In this document: positions 19,238-27,006 of the stretch, piece by piece
How the letters are laid out: every line of letters begins with the position of its first letter
Position numbering within the stretch: position 1 is the stretch's first letter
Assembly: GCA_014896635.1 (NCBI GenBank)
Contig: JADBKA010000008.1
Location: 1 to 42,232 of the forward strand
DNA: 42,232 bases
Reading direction: 5' to 3'
From: Ktedonobacteraceae bacterium
GTDB lineage: Bacteria; Chloroflexota; Ktedonobacteria; Ktedonobacterales; Ktedonobacteraceae
Position numbers and translations under genes: made by a program
Notes under the pieces: model-generated
What the model saw: the letters and a program-made list of their open reading frames with translations, nothing else
Database searches by the model: none
What the model was told of the DNA's origin: nothing

Positions 19238-21688
19238 TTATGCGCCGGGCTTTACGCGCTCATGTGAGAACGCTTCAAGGATATCGCCGATCTCGAAGGC
19301 ATTGAAATCCTCGATAACGATGCCGCATTCGTAGCCGCTTAGCACTTCGCGTACATCGTCTTTGCCGCGACGCAGCGAGGCAATAGAACCTTCGTGGATC
19401 TTCTGACCGCCGCGCATGACGCGGATACCGGAAGAGCGCGTGATTCTGCCATCGGTAACGCGGCAGCCGGCGATAACAATTTTCCTGGTGGAGAAGGTCT
19501 GTAGCACCTCGGCGTGTCCTTCGATGACCTCGCGTACCGTTGGCTCTAGCAGTCCAGTCAGCGCTGACTGGATGTCATCGGTCAACTGGTAGATGACATC
19601 GTAGTAGCGGACGTCGATGCCGCTCTTCTGTGCCTCACGCTGGGCTGCGCCGTCGGCTTTGACGTTGAAGCCGATGATGATGGCTTTAGAAGCGGAGGCC
19701 AGGTTGACATCGCTCTCGGTGATATTACCGATTCCTTCGTGGATCAGGCGTACTTTCAGGCGCTCTTCACCGAGTTTGGAGAGCGCATTTTTGATAGCTT
19801 CGAGGGAACCTTGCACGTCGCATTTGAGGATGATGCTCAGTTCTTTAATGTTCCCCTCTTGCATCTGCATATACAGGGTATCGAGGCTGACCTGGCCCGG
19901 TGCTGCGCTTTCGCTGCGGCGTCTCTCTGCCTCTTCTTGCGCGCGCTGTTTGGCCGTGCGCTCATCTGGCGTGACTTCCAGGCGATCACCAGTCTGCGGG
20001 ACCTCTGGCAGGCCCAGGATGCTGACCGGTGTGCTGGGGGGCGCCTTCTGGATGCGTTTGCCGCGATCATTGAACATGGCCCGCACTTTACCGGCGATAG
20101 GGCCGACAACGAAGTTATCGCCCATTTTCAGCGTTCCTTCCTGTACCAGGACAGTAGCGGTGGGGCCGCTGTTCTTCTCCAGTTTGGCCTCGATGATGAC
20201 GCCGCTGGCCGGGCGATTGGGATTGGCTCTGATCTCCTGTACCTCGGCGACCAGCAGAATGTACTCCAGCAATTCGTCGATGCCTTCGCCCTTTCTGGCC
20301 GAGACCGGCACACAGATGGTATCGCCGCCATACTCTTCGATCAGGATCTCCATTTCGGCCAGTTGCTGCTTGACGCGCTCCGGGTTGGCGTTGGCCTTAT
20401 CAATTTTATTGAGCGCGATGATAATGGGCATCTTTGCGGCCCTGGCGTGGTCGATGGCCTCGCGTGTCTGAGGCATAACGCCATCGTCGGCGGCAATGAC
20501 GATGATAGCGATGTGCGCAACCTGGGCGCCGCGTGCGCGCATGGCTGTGAAAGCCTCGTGACCGGGGGTGTCCAGGAAAGTGATTTTCTTGCCGTTGATA
20601 TCCACCTGGTAGGCGCCGATGTGCTGGGTGATGCCGCCGGCTTCGCCTGCGGCGACCTTCGTCTTCCTGATAACGTCGAGCAACGAGGTTTTCCCATGAT
20701 CGACGTGGCCCATGATGGTAACGACGGGCGGAATGACGACGGTATTGTTGTCCCGGCGCGTGAGATCCATCGCCTCGCTGGCTGATAGCCGACGCTCGCC
20801 CTGACCACCCTGTGACTGCTCAGGCGCGTTGGCGTGCGGCTCGAAGCCGAGATCCTGTGCGACGATAGCCGCTTTCTCGTAATCAACAACCTGGTTGATG
20901 CTAGCAAAAACGCTGTGCTTGATCAACAGTTTGATGACCTCAACAGGCGTAGTGTGCAGCAATTCCGCCAGATCTTTGACGACAATCTGGGGCGGGATAT
21001 ACACCGGCCCGGTAATTTTCTCCCTGGTGGCCTGGCGCTGGTCGTGAGCGCGGTGAGCCGCTGTGGAAGGTCTGCGGGCAGGAGTCGGACGCCCGCTGGT
21101 TGGGCGTGCGGGGGCCGTCGCGCTACCGCCGCGTGTGCCGTGTGTGCTGTTGCGCTGCCCTGCCTGGCCGGATGACTGTGGCCCTGCGGGATGCGAGGCC
21201 GGACCATGTGCCGGATGCTGGTGCTGATGCTGTCCCGGACGCTGCGTATGAGTGGCTGTGGACGTGGACGCGCGCTGGTCGCCATGCTGGCCATTGCCAT
21301 TGCGGTTGCCATGAGCGCTACTCTGACCGGGGCGATGTTGTGCGCCAGTTGCTGTACCACTATTGCGGGATGCCGTTGTGCTATGCTGACCCCGGGCCGC
21401 TGTGGTGCGTGGAGCATGGGTTGGGGGAGACTGTGGCGGCGAGGAAGTCGCCGATTCGCGCTCCTGGGATGTACGAGGAGCCGGGGCTGTCGGCTCATTC
21501 TCCTGAGAGCTACGCGCTGCGGTTGCAGTGTGAGTCGCCGGTGCTCGACGCCTGGTCGCTGGCCTTGCTTCCTGTTCCTGGCTTGCAGGTATAGCCTGTT
21601 CTGTTTTGGCGCGTGTCTGACCCCGCGCTCGACTGGTCGTTTTTTTGGCCTGCTGGGTGGCTTCTGTAAGTTCAGTAGTATCTTTCAT
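19238..21688 (-). CDS. infB: Translation initiation factor IF-2
   Basis: The GTPase that positions initiator tRNA and drives subunit joining. 816 residues: an N-terminal low-complexity region (about 1-222) rich in Gln, His, Thr, Ala, Arg, Gly and Pro, an IF2 N-terminal-type domain (about 225-285), and the G domain with GHVDHGKT at 327-334, DTPGH at 373-377 and NKID at 427-430, then domains II, III and IV. The low-complexity part, with an HQHQHP-like tract near 164-169, is highly strain specific and tells nothing about function. The ATG at 21688 has AGGGAG 8 nt upstream. A long leader with a terminator precedes it (see 21758-22067). Confidence 0.97.
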   Translation of the reverse strand: MKDTTELTEATQQAKKTTSRARGQTRAKTEQAIPASQEQEARPATRRRAPATHTATAARSSQENEPTAPAPRTSQERESATSSPPQSPPTHAPRTTAARGQHSTTASRNSGTATGAQHRPGQSSAHGNRNGNGQHGDQRASTSTATHTQRPGQHQHQHPAHGPASHPAGPQSSGQAGQRNSTHGTRGGSATAPARPTSGRPTPARRPSTAAHRAHDQRQATREKITGPVYIPPQIVVKDLAELLHTTPVEVIKLLIKHSVFASINQVVDYEKAAIVAQDLGFEPHANAPEQSQGGQGERRLSASEAMDLTRRDNNTVVIPPVVTIMGHVDHGKTSLLDVIRKTKVAAGEAGGITQHIGAYQVDINGKKITFLDTPGHEAFTAMRARGAQVAHIAIIVIAADDGVMPQTREAIDHARAAKMPIIIALNKIDKANANPERVKQQLAEMEILIEEYGGDTICVPVSARKGEGIDELLEYILLVAEVQEIRANPNRPASGVIIEAKLEKNSGPTATVLVQEGTLKMGDNFVVGPIAGKVRAMFNDRGKRIQKAPPSTPVSILGLPEVPQTGDRLEVTPDERTAKQRAQEEAERRRSESAAPGQVSLDTLYMQMQEGNIKELSIILKCDVQGSLEAIKNALSKLGEERLKVRLIHEGIGNITESDVNLASASKAIIIGFNVKADGAAQREAQKSGIDVRYYDVIYQLTDDIQSALTGLLEPTVREVIEGHAEVLQTFSTRKIVIAGCRVTDGRITRSSGIRVMRGGQKIHEGSIASLRRGKDDVREVLSGYECGIVIEDFNAFEIGDILEAFSHERVKPGA

Positions 21689-21757
21689 GAAGAAGACTCC
21701 CTTCTTATTATGTAATGCGCCTCGTCAGGGCAACGGAAATCTCTCTTCACAGCCATG

Positions 21758-21812
21758 AAAAAGGTCTGCCGCCCTCCTCACTCCGCGTAAGACGAAGGAG
21801 AGGGGACAGACC
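21758..21812 (-). terminator. Terminator hairpin in the infB leader
   Basis: Minus strand: GGTCTG (21807-21812) pairs with CAGACC (21763-21768) around an imperfect CCCTCTCCT/AGGAGGG stem, and five T follow (21762-21758). It lies 70 nt before the infB start, downstream of a promoter-like sequence and a small ORF, so it may act as an attenuator rather than a plain operon end. Confidence 0.6.
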
Positions 21813-21884
21813 CTCGTAGGTGCAGTGCCAGCAATGTTTCAGTCTGAGTCTGCTCTCTGGCGTGGTAGCTATGGTTCTACATTG

Positions 21885-22028
21885 TCATAGCGATCTCTCC
21901 GTATTTTCAATCCCAGATGGGCTTGAGATGCCATTCCAACGCCGCACTTCTAGAAACATTCGCCTATTACAACTGCCCTTGTGACGAGGGGCTGTGTCTC
22001 TAAGCAGAGTAGAGATAGAACAACGCAT
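21885..22028 (-). CDS. Possible 47-residue leader ORF upstream of infB
   Basis: An ATG at 22028 with GAGGA 7 nt upstream opens 47 codons ending in TGA, overlapped by a mini-ORF (Met-Thr-Met-stop at 21888-21877) that has its own GGAGA site. The peptide is basic with three cysteines (MRCSISTLLRD at the start) and matches nothing I know. Its place between a promoter and a terminator ahead of infB is that of a leader peptide, but codon evidence is weak and it may be chance. Confidence 0.25.
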   Translation of the reverse strand: MRCSISTLLRDTAPRHKGSCNRRMFLEVRRWNGISSPSGIENTERSL

Positions 22029-22039
22029 CGTTCAATCCT

Positions 22040-22067
22040 CATCTAATCTTTATAGACTAGATGTCAA
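22040..22067 (-). promoter_or_regulatory. Candidate internal promoter for infB
   Basis: Minus strand TTGACA (22062-22067), a 16-nt spacer and TAGATG (22040-22045). The -35 is perfect and the -10 weak; a TATAAA at 22051-22056 is an alternative -10 with a poorer -35. The stretch 22068-22184 shows only a small hairpin CTCCCT-TACTCAT-AGGGAG. Confidence 0.4.
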
Positions 22068-22184
22068 TATTGGAAAGAATTGCTCTCCCTATGAGTAAGG
22101 GAGATGAATAACTGACAAATTATTGCTTTCAGTATAGCCCACTGGGCCGAACCTTGCAATCATAAAGGGACTGAGATAGGGCTT

Positions 22185-22335
22185 TCCCGTTTTCTTCTCC
22201 CCTCTCTCCCAAAGGAGAAAAAAGGAAAAAGATGCTTTTCGGGGAGCCTCTCCTTTCCGTTAAATTAACGCCTATGGGAGGCACCTACCCCGCAATGTGC
22301 GACCCGGCGCCCCCCGAAAGGCGGAGCCTGCCCGG
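22185..22335 (-). repeat. Dispersed hairpin repeat, copy B
   Basis: It directly follows the rnpM stop. Minus-strand order: GGGGGGCGCCGGGTC, a TTGCGGGG/GGTG block, GGCTCCCCGAAAAG, a T/C tract, then CTCC-TTT-GGGAG. It shares its head with copy D (GCGCCGGGTC and TTGCGGGG) and its tail with copies A and C. It splits rnpM from infB, which are adjacent or separated only by a small L7Ae gene in most bacteria. Confidence 0.7.
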
Positions 22336-22653
22336 CTAAGGGGAAATTGTTTCTCCCCTGGGCAAGGTAGCGACGAAGTTCTCCAGATTCGCACGATCCT
22401 CCGCCGGGATGGTGACTTCCAGCTCCTGTTCGAGCCGGCGCTTTTTCAGTGCCAGTTCCCAGCAAGAGAATCTAGCACAGAGATAAGCGCCACGCCCGGA
22501 TTTCTTGCCGGTGGCGTCGAGGAAGACACGTCCTTCAGGAGTGCGTACAACGCGCAGCAGCTCACGCTTTGATTTTGTCTCACGACAGGCGATACATGTG
22601 CGCATCGGAACGTGTTTTTGCTTTCTGGGCTGTTGCTTCTTTGTTGCGGCCAT
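22336..22653 (-). CDS. rnpM: RNase P modulator RnpM (YlxR family)
   Basis: A small nucleic-acid-binding protein of the nusA-infB operon; the B. subtilis homologue binds and modulates RNase P RNA. 105 residues with the family core PMRTCIACRETKSKRELLRVV (16-36; zinc-like Cys pair) and GRGAYLCARFSCWELALKK. The basic N-terminus (KKQQPRKQK) fits RNA binding. The ATG at 22653 lies 8 nt after the nusA stop with GTAGGA upstream. Repeat copy B begins at its stop codon. Confidence 0.9.
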   Translation of the reverse strand: MAATKKQQPRKQKHVPMRTCIACRETKSKRELLRVVRTPEGRVFLDATGKKSGRGAYLCARFSCWELALKKRRLEQELEVTIPAEDRANLENFVATLPRGETISP

Positions 22654-22661
22654 CAGCTATC

Positions 22662-23828
22662 CTACCCCCTTCCCCCGCGCTGCTGTCCTGAGCGTCTTGA
22701 GCCGCGCTCTCTGCGCGCTGATGTGGCAGGCGCGGTAATCTCTTGCAGATCTTCTGCCTGTTCTGCGAAGCCCTCGCCTTCGGTGGGTCTGGTGACGTCA
22801 ATACGCCATCCTGTAAGCCTGGCAGCCAGACGGGCATTCTGTCCATCTTTGCCGATGGCGAGGGACAACTGTTTTTCTGGTACAGTCACGACTGCCGTAT
22901 GGTCTGATTCGCGCAGTTCGACCTTGAGCACAGCCTGTGGTTTCACCGGGCTGAGCGAGTTTCTGACAAAAGTAGCCGGGTCGCTGCTCCACTCGATGAC
23001 ATCTATTTTCTCGTCGTTCAGCTCCTGTCCAATATGGTTGATGCGGGTGCCACGCACGCCGACGCAGGAACCGATGGGGTCCAGGCCGTTCTGGCGAGCA
23101 AACACGGCGACTTTGGAACGGCTGCCAGGCTCGCGGGCAATCGCTTTGATTTCGACGGCGCCTTCATAGATTTCGGGTATTTCAGCTTCAAACAGGCGCC
23201 GTATCAGGTCGCGGTGTGTGCGAGAGACGAGGATCTGCAACATGCGCCCCTGGATACGTCGTACGTCGTAGACGTAGACTCGTAGACGCTGGCCTGTGCG
23301 ATATCGCTCGGTGGGGACTTCTTCCGATGGCGGCATGATCCCCTCAATTTTATCGACTTTATCGAGATCGAAGTCAAGGAGCCAGCCGCGCACGGGATCT
23401 TTGCGTGTCAGGGTGCCGAGGCGAATCTCGCCAACCCAGTTCTTGATCTGCTCGTAGAGGTGTTCATGCTCCGCTTCGCGGATGCGCTGCAAGATGACCT
23501 GCTTGGCTGTCTGGGTTGGGATGCGGGCGAAGATGAAAGATGAGTCCACATCAACAAGCTGGCCGAGCGCCGCTTTCGGGTAGAGCTGTTGTGCCTCTGC
23601 CAGAGAGATCTCCGCGTTGGGATCGTTTACCTGGGCCACGACGCGCTTGGACGCCCAGACGTGCACCTCGCCGTTCTTATCAACTTCGATGCGGACATTA
23701 TCGCCGCCGCCGAAGCTCTTGCGGTACGCTGCCAGTAAGGCGGTCGCTACGGTCTCCATGACCACTTCGCGGGGTAGTCCCTTCTCGGCAATCAGTTGTG
23801 CGATGGCTGCTTGAAATTCACTCCTCAT
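22662..23828 (-). CDS. nusA: Transcription termination/antitermination factor NusA
   Basis: It binds RNA polymerase and nascent RNA and modulates pausing and termination. 388 residues: N-terminal RNAP-binding domain (1-130), S1 domain (about 140-205), and KH1/KH2 domains with VSRTHRDLIRRLFEAEIPEIYEG, DPIGSCVGVRGTRI and LAIGKDGQNARLAARLTGW. The tail is short and Arg/Gly-rich (SRRSGQQRGGRG), with no acidic repeat of the proteobacterial type. GGGAGG is 10 nt upstream of the ATG. rimP, normally just before nusA, is absent; the operon opens here with an extended -10 promoter. Confidence 0.96.
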   Translation of the reverse strand: MRSEFQAAIAQLIAEKGLPREVVMETVATALLAAYRKSFGGGDNVRIEVDKNGEVHVWASKRVVAQVNDPNAEISLAEAQQLYPKAALGQLVDVDSSFIFARIPTQTAKQVILQRIREAEHEHLYEQIKNWVGEIRLGTLTRKDPVRGWLLDFDLDKVDKIEGIMPPSEEVPTERYRTGQRLRVYVYDVRRIQGRMLQILVSRTHRDLIRRLFEAEIPEIYEGAVEIKAIAREPGSRSKVAVFARQNGLDPIGSCVGVRGTRINHIGQELNDEKIDVIEWSSDPATFVRNSLSPVKPQAVLKVELRESDHTAVVTVPEKQLSLAIGKDGQNARLAARLTGWRIDVTRPTEGEGFAEQAEDLQEITAPATSARRERGSRRSGQQRGGRG

Positions 23829-23909
23829 TTCCTTTGCTCCTCCCGCTGGCGCCCTGCCTGTGCAACTACATGAACTTGTTCGAGTGCAAAAAAGATCCCT
23901 GGCAAACAG

Positions 23910-23933
23910 AAAAGTGGGGGGATGCCCACTTTT
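23910..23933 (-). promoter_or_regulatory. Leader hairpin of nusA
   Basis: A perfect 9-bp inverted repeat AAAAGTGGG (23910-23918) and CCCACTTTT (23925-23933) with a 6-nt loop lies in the nusA leader. Its U-rich 3' arm could act as a weak terminator or pause site, fitting NusA autoregulation. It may also be a shortened relative of the dispersed repeat (GGGGGATGCCC then CTTTTCG). Confidence 0.4.
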
Positions 23934-23962
23934 CGCAAAAGGTTTCCTTAATTCTGCCTACT

Positions 23963-23971
23963 ATTATAGCA
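23963..23971 (-). promoter_or_regulatory. nusA promoter (extended -10)
   Basis: Minus strand TGC-TATAAT: a perfect -10 (23963-23968) with the TGn extension (23969-23971). No good -35 box is seen, as is common with extended -10 promoters. It gives a leader of about 125 nt. Confidence 0.6.
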
Positions 23972-24000
23972 TGTCCCTCTGACTTTGGCTAGAGGCTCCT

Positions 24001-24060
24001 CTCCTTCGGCGTCAACTTAAAAGGGTGAGCCTCCTTGCGCGTGAACTTTAGAGGGTCTCC
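24001..24060. repeat. Tandem imperfect 30-bp duplication
   Basis: Two adjacent 30-bp units, 24001-24030 and 24031-24060, match at about 22 positions; both start CTCCTT and share AACTT and AGGGT at the same places. The block abuts dispersed repeat copy C and lies upstream of the nusA promoter. Confidence 0.6.
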
Positions 24061-24165
24061 CTCCTCTCTCAAAAGAGAAAAAGGGGGAAAAGGTTTTTCG
24101 GGAGACACCCGCTCCCCTCTGGGGAACCCTGTCCCACTTTGTGGGACCGCCCCCCGGACCTCTTT
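24050..24165 (-). repeat. Dispersed hairpin repeat, copy C
   Basis: Minus-strand order: GGTCCGGGGGGCGGTC, hairpin CCCAC-AAA-GTGGG, hairpin TTCCCC-AGA-GGGGA, GGTGTCTCCCG, AAAAACC, a T/C tract and CTCTTTTGAGAG. Head elements match copy D (GGTCCAGGGGGCGGTC, then GGTGTCCCCG) and tail elements match copies A and B. It lies between nusA and the acyl-CoA dehydrogenase gene; 24166-24310 holds no recognised element beyond the ribosome site. Confidence 0.75.
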
Positions 24166-24310
24166 TATCCATCCAGAATAACAACATCTGCAACCTGAGA
24201 ATTATTCCCCTTCCTCCTGGCGTGGCAGTGGCAAGCCGCGTGGTGATATACTGGCTGAAGACAGTTGAGTTGAATATTTTGCGAGTTGAAGCTATGCAAA
24301 GGAGGGGATG

Positions 24311-25459
24311 ATGGCTGTCTCTCATCTGAGCGATGACGAAAAAATGCTCATTGAGGCTATTCGTGAGCTGGCCTCGGAGCGCGTCGCTCCTCGTGCAGCG
24401 GAAATCGACCATAGCGGGGAATTCCCCTGGGATATGAAAGAACTGCTGGCGCAGCAGGATATTTTCGCTATGCCCTTCCCGGCTGAATATGGCGGGCTTG
24501 GCTCAAGTGAACTGGCAGTTGCAATGGCAATTGAAGAGCTGTGCCGCTGTTGCGCTACAACGGGACTGCTACTGGCTGTGCAGCAGCTCGGTAGTATGCC
24601 GATCCTGCTGGCCGGAACAGAGGAGCAGAAGCGCAAGTATTTTCCGCGCCTGGCGAGCGGCGAGTGGCTGGCTGCGTTTGGCCTGACCGAGGCCGGTTCC
24701 GGCTCGGATGCTGCTGCTATGCGCACCCGGGCAGTGCGTGAGGGCGATAAGTATATCCTCAATGGCTCAAAACGCTTCATTACTAATGGCGGTCTGGCCC
24801 AGGTCAATACAATCTTCGCCATTACCGATCCTGAAAAAGGGACACGTGGCATCAGCGCATTTATCGTAGAGAAAGATTTTCCAGGTTTCTCAGTCGGGCG
24901 TGTCGAGGACAAAATGGGCATCAAGGGGTCGCAGACCGCCGAGTTGATCTTTACCGATTGCGAGGTTCCTGTCGAGAATCTGATCGGACGCGAGGGACAG
25001 GGCTTCAAAATTGCGATGATGACGCTGGACCGCACGCGCATTGGCATCGGCGCTCAGGCGGTAGGCATCGCGCAGGGCGCGCTGGACCTGGCGGTGTCAT
25101 ATGCCAAACAGCGCGTGCAGTTCAACCGGCCCATCGCCGACAATCAGGGTATCCAGTTTATGCTGGCGGATATGGCGACAAAGGTCGAGGCTTCTCGCTT
25201 GCTGGTCTATAATGCTGCCGAGATGGTTGATCGTGGAGAAGCGCATTTCGGCCACTTTTCGGCGATGGCGAAGATGTTTGCTTCCGATATGGCGATGGAA
25301 GTGACCAGCGATGCTGTGCAGATTCTCGGCGGCTACGGGTATATGAAAGAATATCCCGCTGAACGTATGATGCGTGATGCCAAGATCACGCAGATCTATG
25401 AGGGGACCAACCAGATTCAACGCCTGGTGATTGCGCGTACGCTGCTGGCCAACGCTTAA
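24311..25459 (+). CDS. Acyl-CoA dehydrogenase
   Basis: An FAD enzyme that introduces the alpha-beta double bond in acyl-CoA thioesters, passing electrons to ETF. 382 residues, normal length. Signatures: GLTEAGSGSDAAAM (about 124-137) and the C-terminal QILGGYGYMKEYPAERMMRDAKI followed by IYEGTNQIQR, with the catalytic Glu near residue 365, the position used by short-chain/butyryl-CoA-type enzymes. Start: ATG codons at 24308 and 24311 are adjacent; AGGAGG is 2 nt from the first and 5 nt from the second, so 24311 is preferred. It stands alone, without ETF or thiolase neighbours, so the acyl chain length is unknown. Convergent with the CBS-domain gene. Confidence 0.93.
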   Translation: MAVSHLSDDEKMLIEAIRELASERVAPRAAEIDHSGEFPWDMKELLAQQDIFAMPFPAEYGGLGSSELAVAMAIEELCRCCATTGLLLAVQQLGSMPILLAGTEEQKRKYFPRLASGEWLAAFGLTEAGSGSDAAAMRTRAVREGDKYILNGSKRFITNGGLAQVNTIFAITDPEKGTRGISAFIVEKDFPGFSVGRVEDKMGIKGSQTAELIFTDCEVPVENLIGREGQGFKIAMMTLDRTRIGIGAQAVGIAQGALDLAVSYAKQRVQFNRPIADNQGIQFMLADMATKVEASRLLVYNAAEMVDRGEAHFGHFSAMAKMFASDMAMEVTSDAVQILGGYGYMKEYPAERMMRDAKITQIYEGTNQIQRLVIARTLLANA

Positions 25460-25518
25460 CGCGGGATTCCGTCTGTGCTCTGGTGAGCGGGATTGGCTCC
25501 CCCTGGATGCGATCCTGC

Positions 25519-26829
25519 TTACTGCCGGCGCTTGATCAGCACTCTGTCGATTCTGCGGCCATCCATATCGACAACTTCAAAATCGAAGCCGTCGATGCTG
25601 ACAACATCGCCGACGATCGGGATGCGTCCGAGGTGAGCGAGCAATAAGCCTGCCAGCGTCTTATAGTCATGACGCTGGACCTCTTCTTCTGGCAGGTGCA
25701 GGCCGATCTTCTCCTCTGCCTCGCGGTAGTCAACCATGCCATCGACCAGCCAGCTCCCGTCGCGGCGCTGCACGAACGCATTGGACTCCGGCTCGTCGTA
25801 TTCGTCTCGAATCTCGCCCACCAGCTCTTCCAGCAGATCTTCAAGCGTGACCAGGCCGATGACCTGGCTATACTCGTCGATGACGATTGCCAGGTGCATG
25901 CCTTTGCGACGGAAGGTGGTAAGCAGATCATCAATATGCTGGTACTCCGAGACAAAGTAGGCGGGCCGCGCCAGATTCGTCAGGTCCACCGGCTCGCCAG
26001 TCGAGCGCGGACGTAGCAGATCTTTGGCGTAGAGCACGCCTACCACGTTATCGAGTGATCCTTGATAGAGCGGGATGCGCGTGTAGCCGGATTCTAAGAA
26101 TGTTTCCAGCACCTGAGGGAGAGGCGTTCCCGTCTCTACGGCTACAATCTCGGTGCGCGGCACCATCACATGACTGACAGGGCGATCAGTGAAGCGGAAG
26201 ACGCGGCTGATGAATTCTTTCTCTTCTTTCTCTACTGTCCCGCTGGCTATAGCTTGCTGGGTGAGGTAGACGATATCCTCTTCAGTCACAGGCTGCTCTG
26301 CGGCATTATAGCGACCGAGCAGCCGCAGTACCAGATTGGTTGAGCCGGCCAGCAGAACGACCGTCGGGCGCAGAATTTTTGCCAGCAGGGTCATGAGCGG
26401 AGCGAGACGAATCGCCACGTTCTCCGCCGCTTGCAGCGCCAGGCGTTTCGGCACAAGCTCGCCCAGGATGAGCGAGAAGTAGGTAATGAGAATGACCACA
26501 CTGCCCAGTGCCAGGGTATCAGCGTAAGGTGCCAGCAGCGGCAGCGTTCTGAACCAGCGGGCCAGTGTGGCGCTCAGACTCGCACCACCAAAGGCGGAAG
26601 CCAGCGTTCCGATGAGCGTAATGCCCACCTGGACGGTTGCCAGAAAGTTGTTAGGATTGCGAGCCAGTTCAAGGGCCTGCTGTGCGCTCTTTTTGCGTTT
26701 GCCTTCGTCGATTTCCTGTTGCAAGCGGCCATGTCTTGCTGAAACGATGGCAAGTTCTGCCGCTGCGAAAAGGCCGTTCGCTATGATCAGAACAAAAATG
26801 ATGATGATTTCAAAAACAAAACCCGGCAT
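25519..26829 (-). CDS. CNNM/CorC-HlyC family membrane protein (DUF21, CBS pair, transporter-associated domain)
   Basis: Members are thought to move Mg2+ or other divalent cations; older names include hemolysin C-like. Order: an N-terminal DUF21 with about four hydrophobic segments (residues 1-190, with NGLFAAAELAIVSAR and LGELVPKRLAL), a CBS pair (about 205-335; VMVPRTEIVAVE, VGVLYAKDLL, LVTLEDLLEELVGEI) and a C-terminal CorC/HlyC domain (about 350-436). The frame stays open upstream to a TTG at 26877, but the hydrophobic region begins right after the ATG at 26829 (MPGFVFEI); a GTG two codons earlier has AGAGG 7 nt upstream, so either may be used. Single gene, divergent from the oxidoreductase. 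Confidence 0.9.
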   Translation of the reverse strand: MPGFVFEIIIIFVLIIANGLFAAAELAIVSARHGRLQQEIDEGKRKKSAQQALELARNPNNFLATVQVGITLIGTLASAFGGASLSATLARWFRTLPLLAPYADTLALGSVVILITYFSLILGELVPKRLALQAAENVAIRLAPLMTLLAKILRPTVVLLAGSTNLVLRLLGRYNAAEQPVTEEDIVYLTQQAIASGTVEKEEKEFISRVFRFTDRPVSHVMVPRTEIVAVETGTPLPQVLETFLESGYTRIPLYQGSLDNVVGVLYAKDLLRPRSTGEPVDLTNLARPAYFVSEYQHIDDLLTTFRRKGMHLAIVIDEYSQVIGLVTLEDLLEELVGEIRDEYDEPESNAFVQRRDGSWLVDGMVDYREAEEKIGLHLPEEEVQRHDYKTLAGLLLAHLGRIPIVGDVVSIDGFDFEVVDMDGRRIDRVLIKRRQ

Positions 26830-26919
26830 AAGCACACACCCGCCTCTGTCTGAGTTATGAGTAACTTTGTGTTGCAAATAGGAACACGCTGTTTATTGTA
26901 ACATAGAAAGGACCGCCTG

Positions 26920-26949
26920 TTGACGCTGGCTTTTCCAGATGTTTAGAAT
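26920..26949 (+). promoter_or_regulatory. Promoter of the luciferase-like oxidoreductase gene
   Basis: TTGACG (26920-26925), an 18-nt spacer and TAGAAT (26944-26949), about 58 nt before the ATG at 27007. Confidence 0.6.
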
Positions 26950-27006
26950 AAGGGGGAGGAAGATTGGCTCTCTCGCTGTATCCACATAGAGAAAGATGCA
27001 TACTGT

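Noticed and set aside
19617..20785. Two long plus-strand frames (about 284 and 348 codons) opposite infB.
   Set aside because: They mirror the G domain and downstream domains of IF-2 and have no ribosome site or family pattern.
21903..21939. A 37-nt stretch on the minus strand that ends in GGGATTGAAA, like many CRISPR repeats.
   Set aside because: It occurs once, has no regularly spaced copies and lies within the small leader ORF; no cas genes are present.
22021..22060. TTCAATCC on the plus strand, like a tRNA T-loop.
   Set aside because: No acceptor, D or anticodon stem can be built around it.
21758..22067. A T-box riboswitch in the infB leader.
   Set aside because: There is a terminator, but no T-box consensus (AGGGTGG...ACCGCG) and no AGAGA-type stem I pattern in the right order.
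24308..24310. The first of two adjacent ATG codons as the start of the acyl-CoA dehydrogenase.
   Set aside because: It is only 2 nt from the AGGAGG site; the next ATG has the normal spacing. The difference is one residue.
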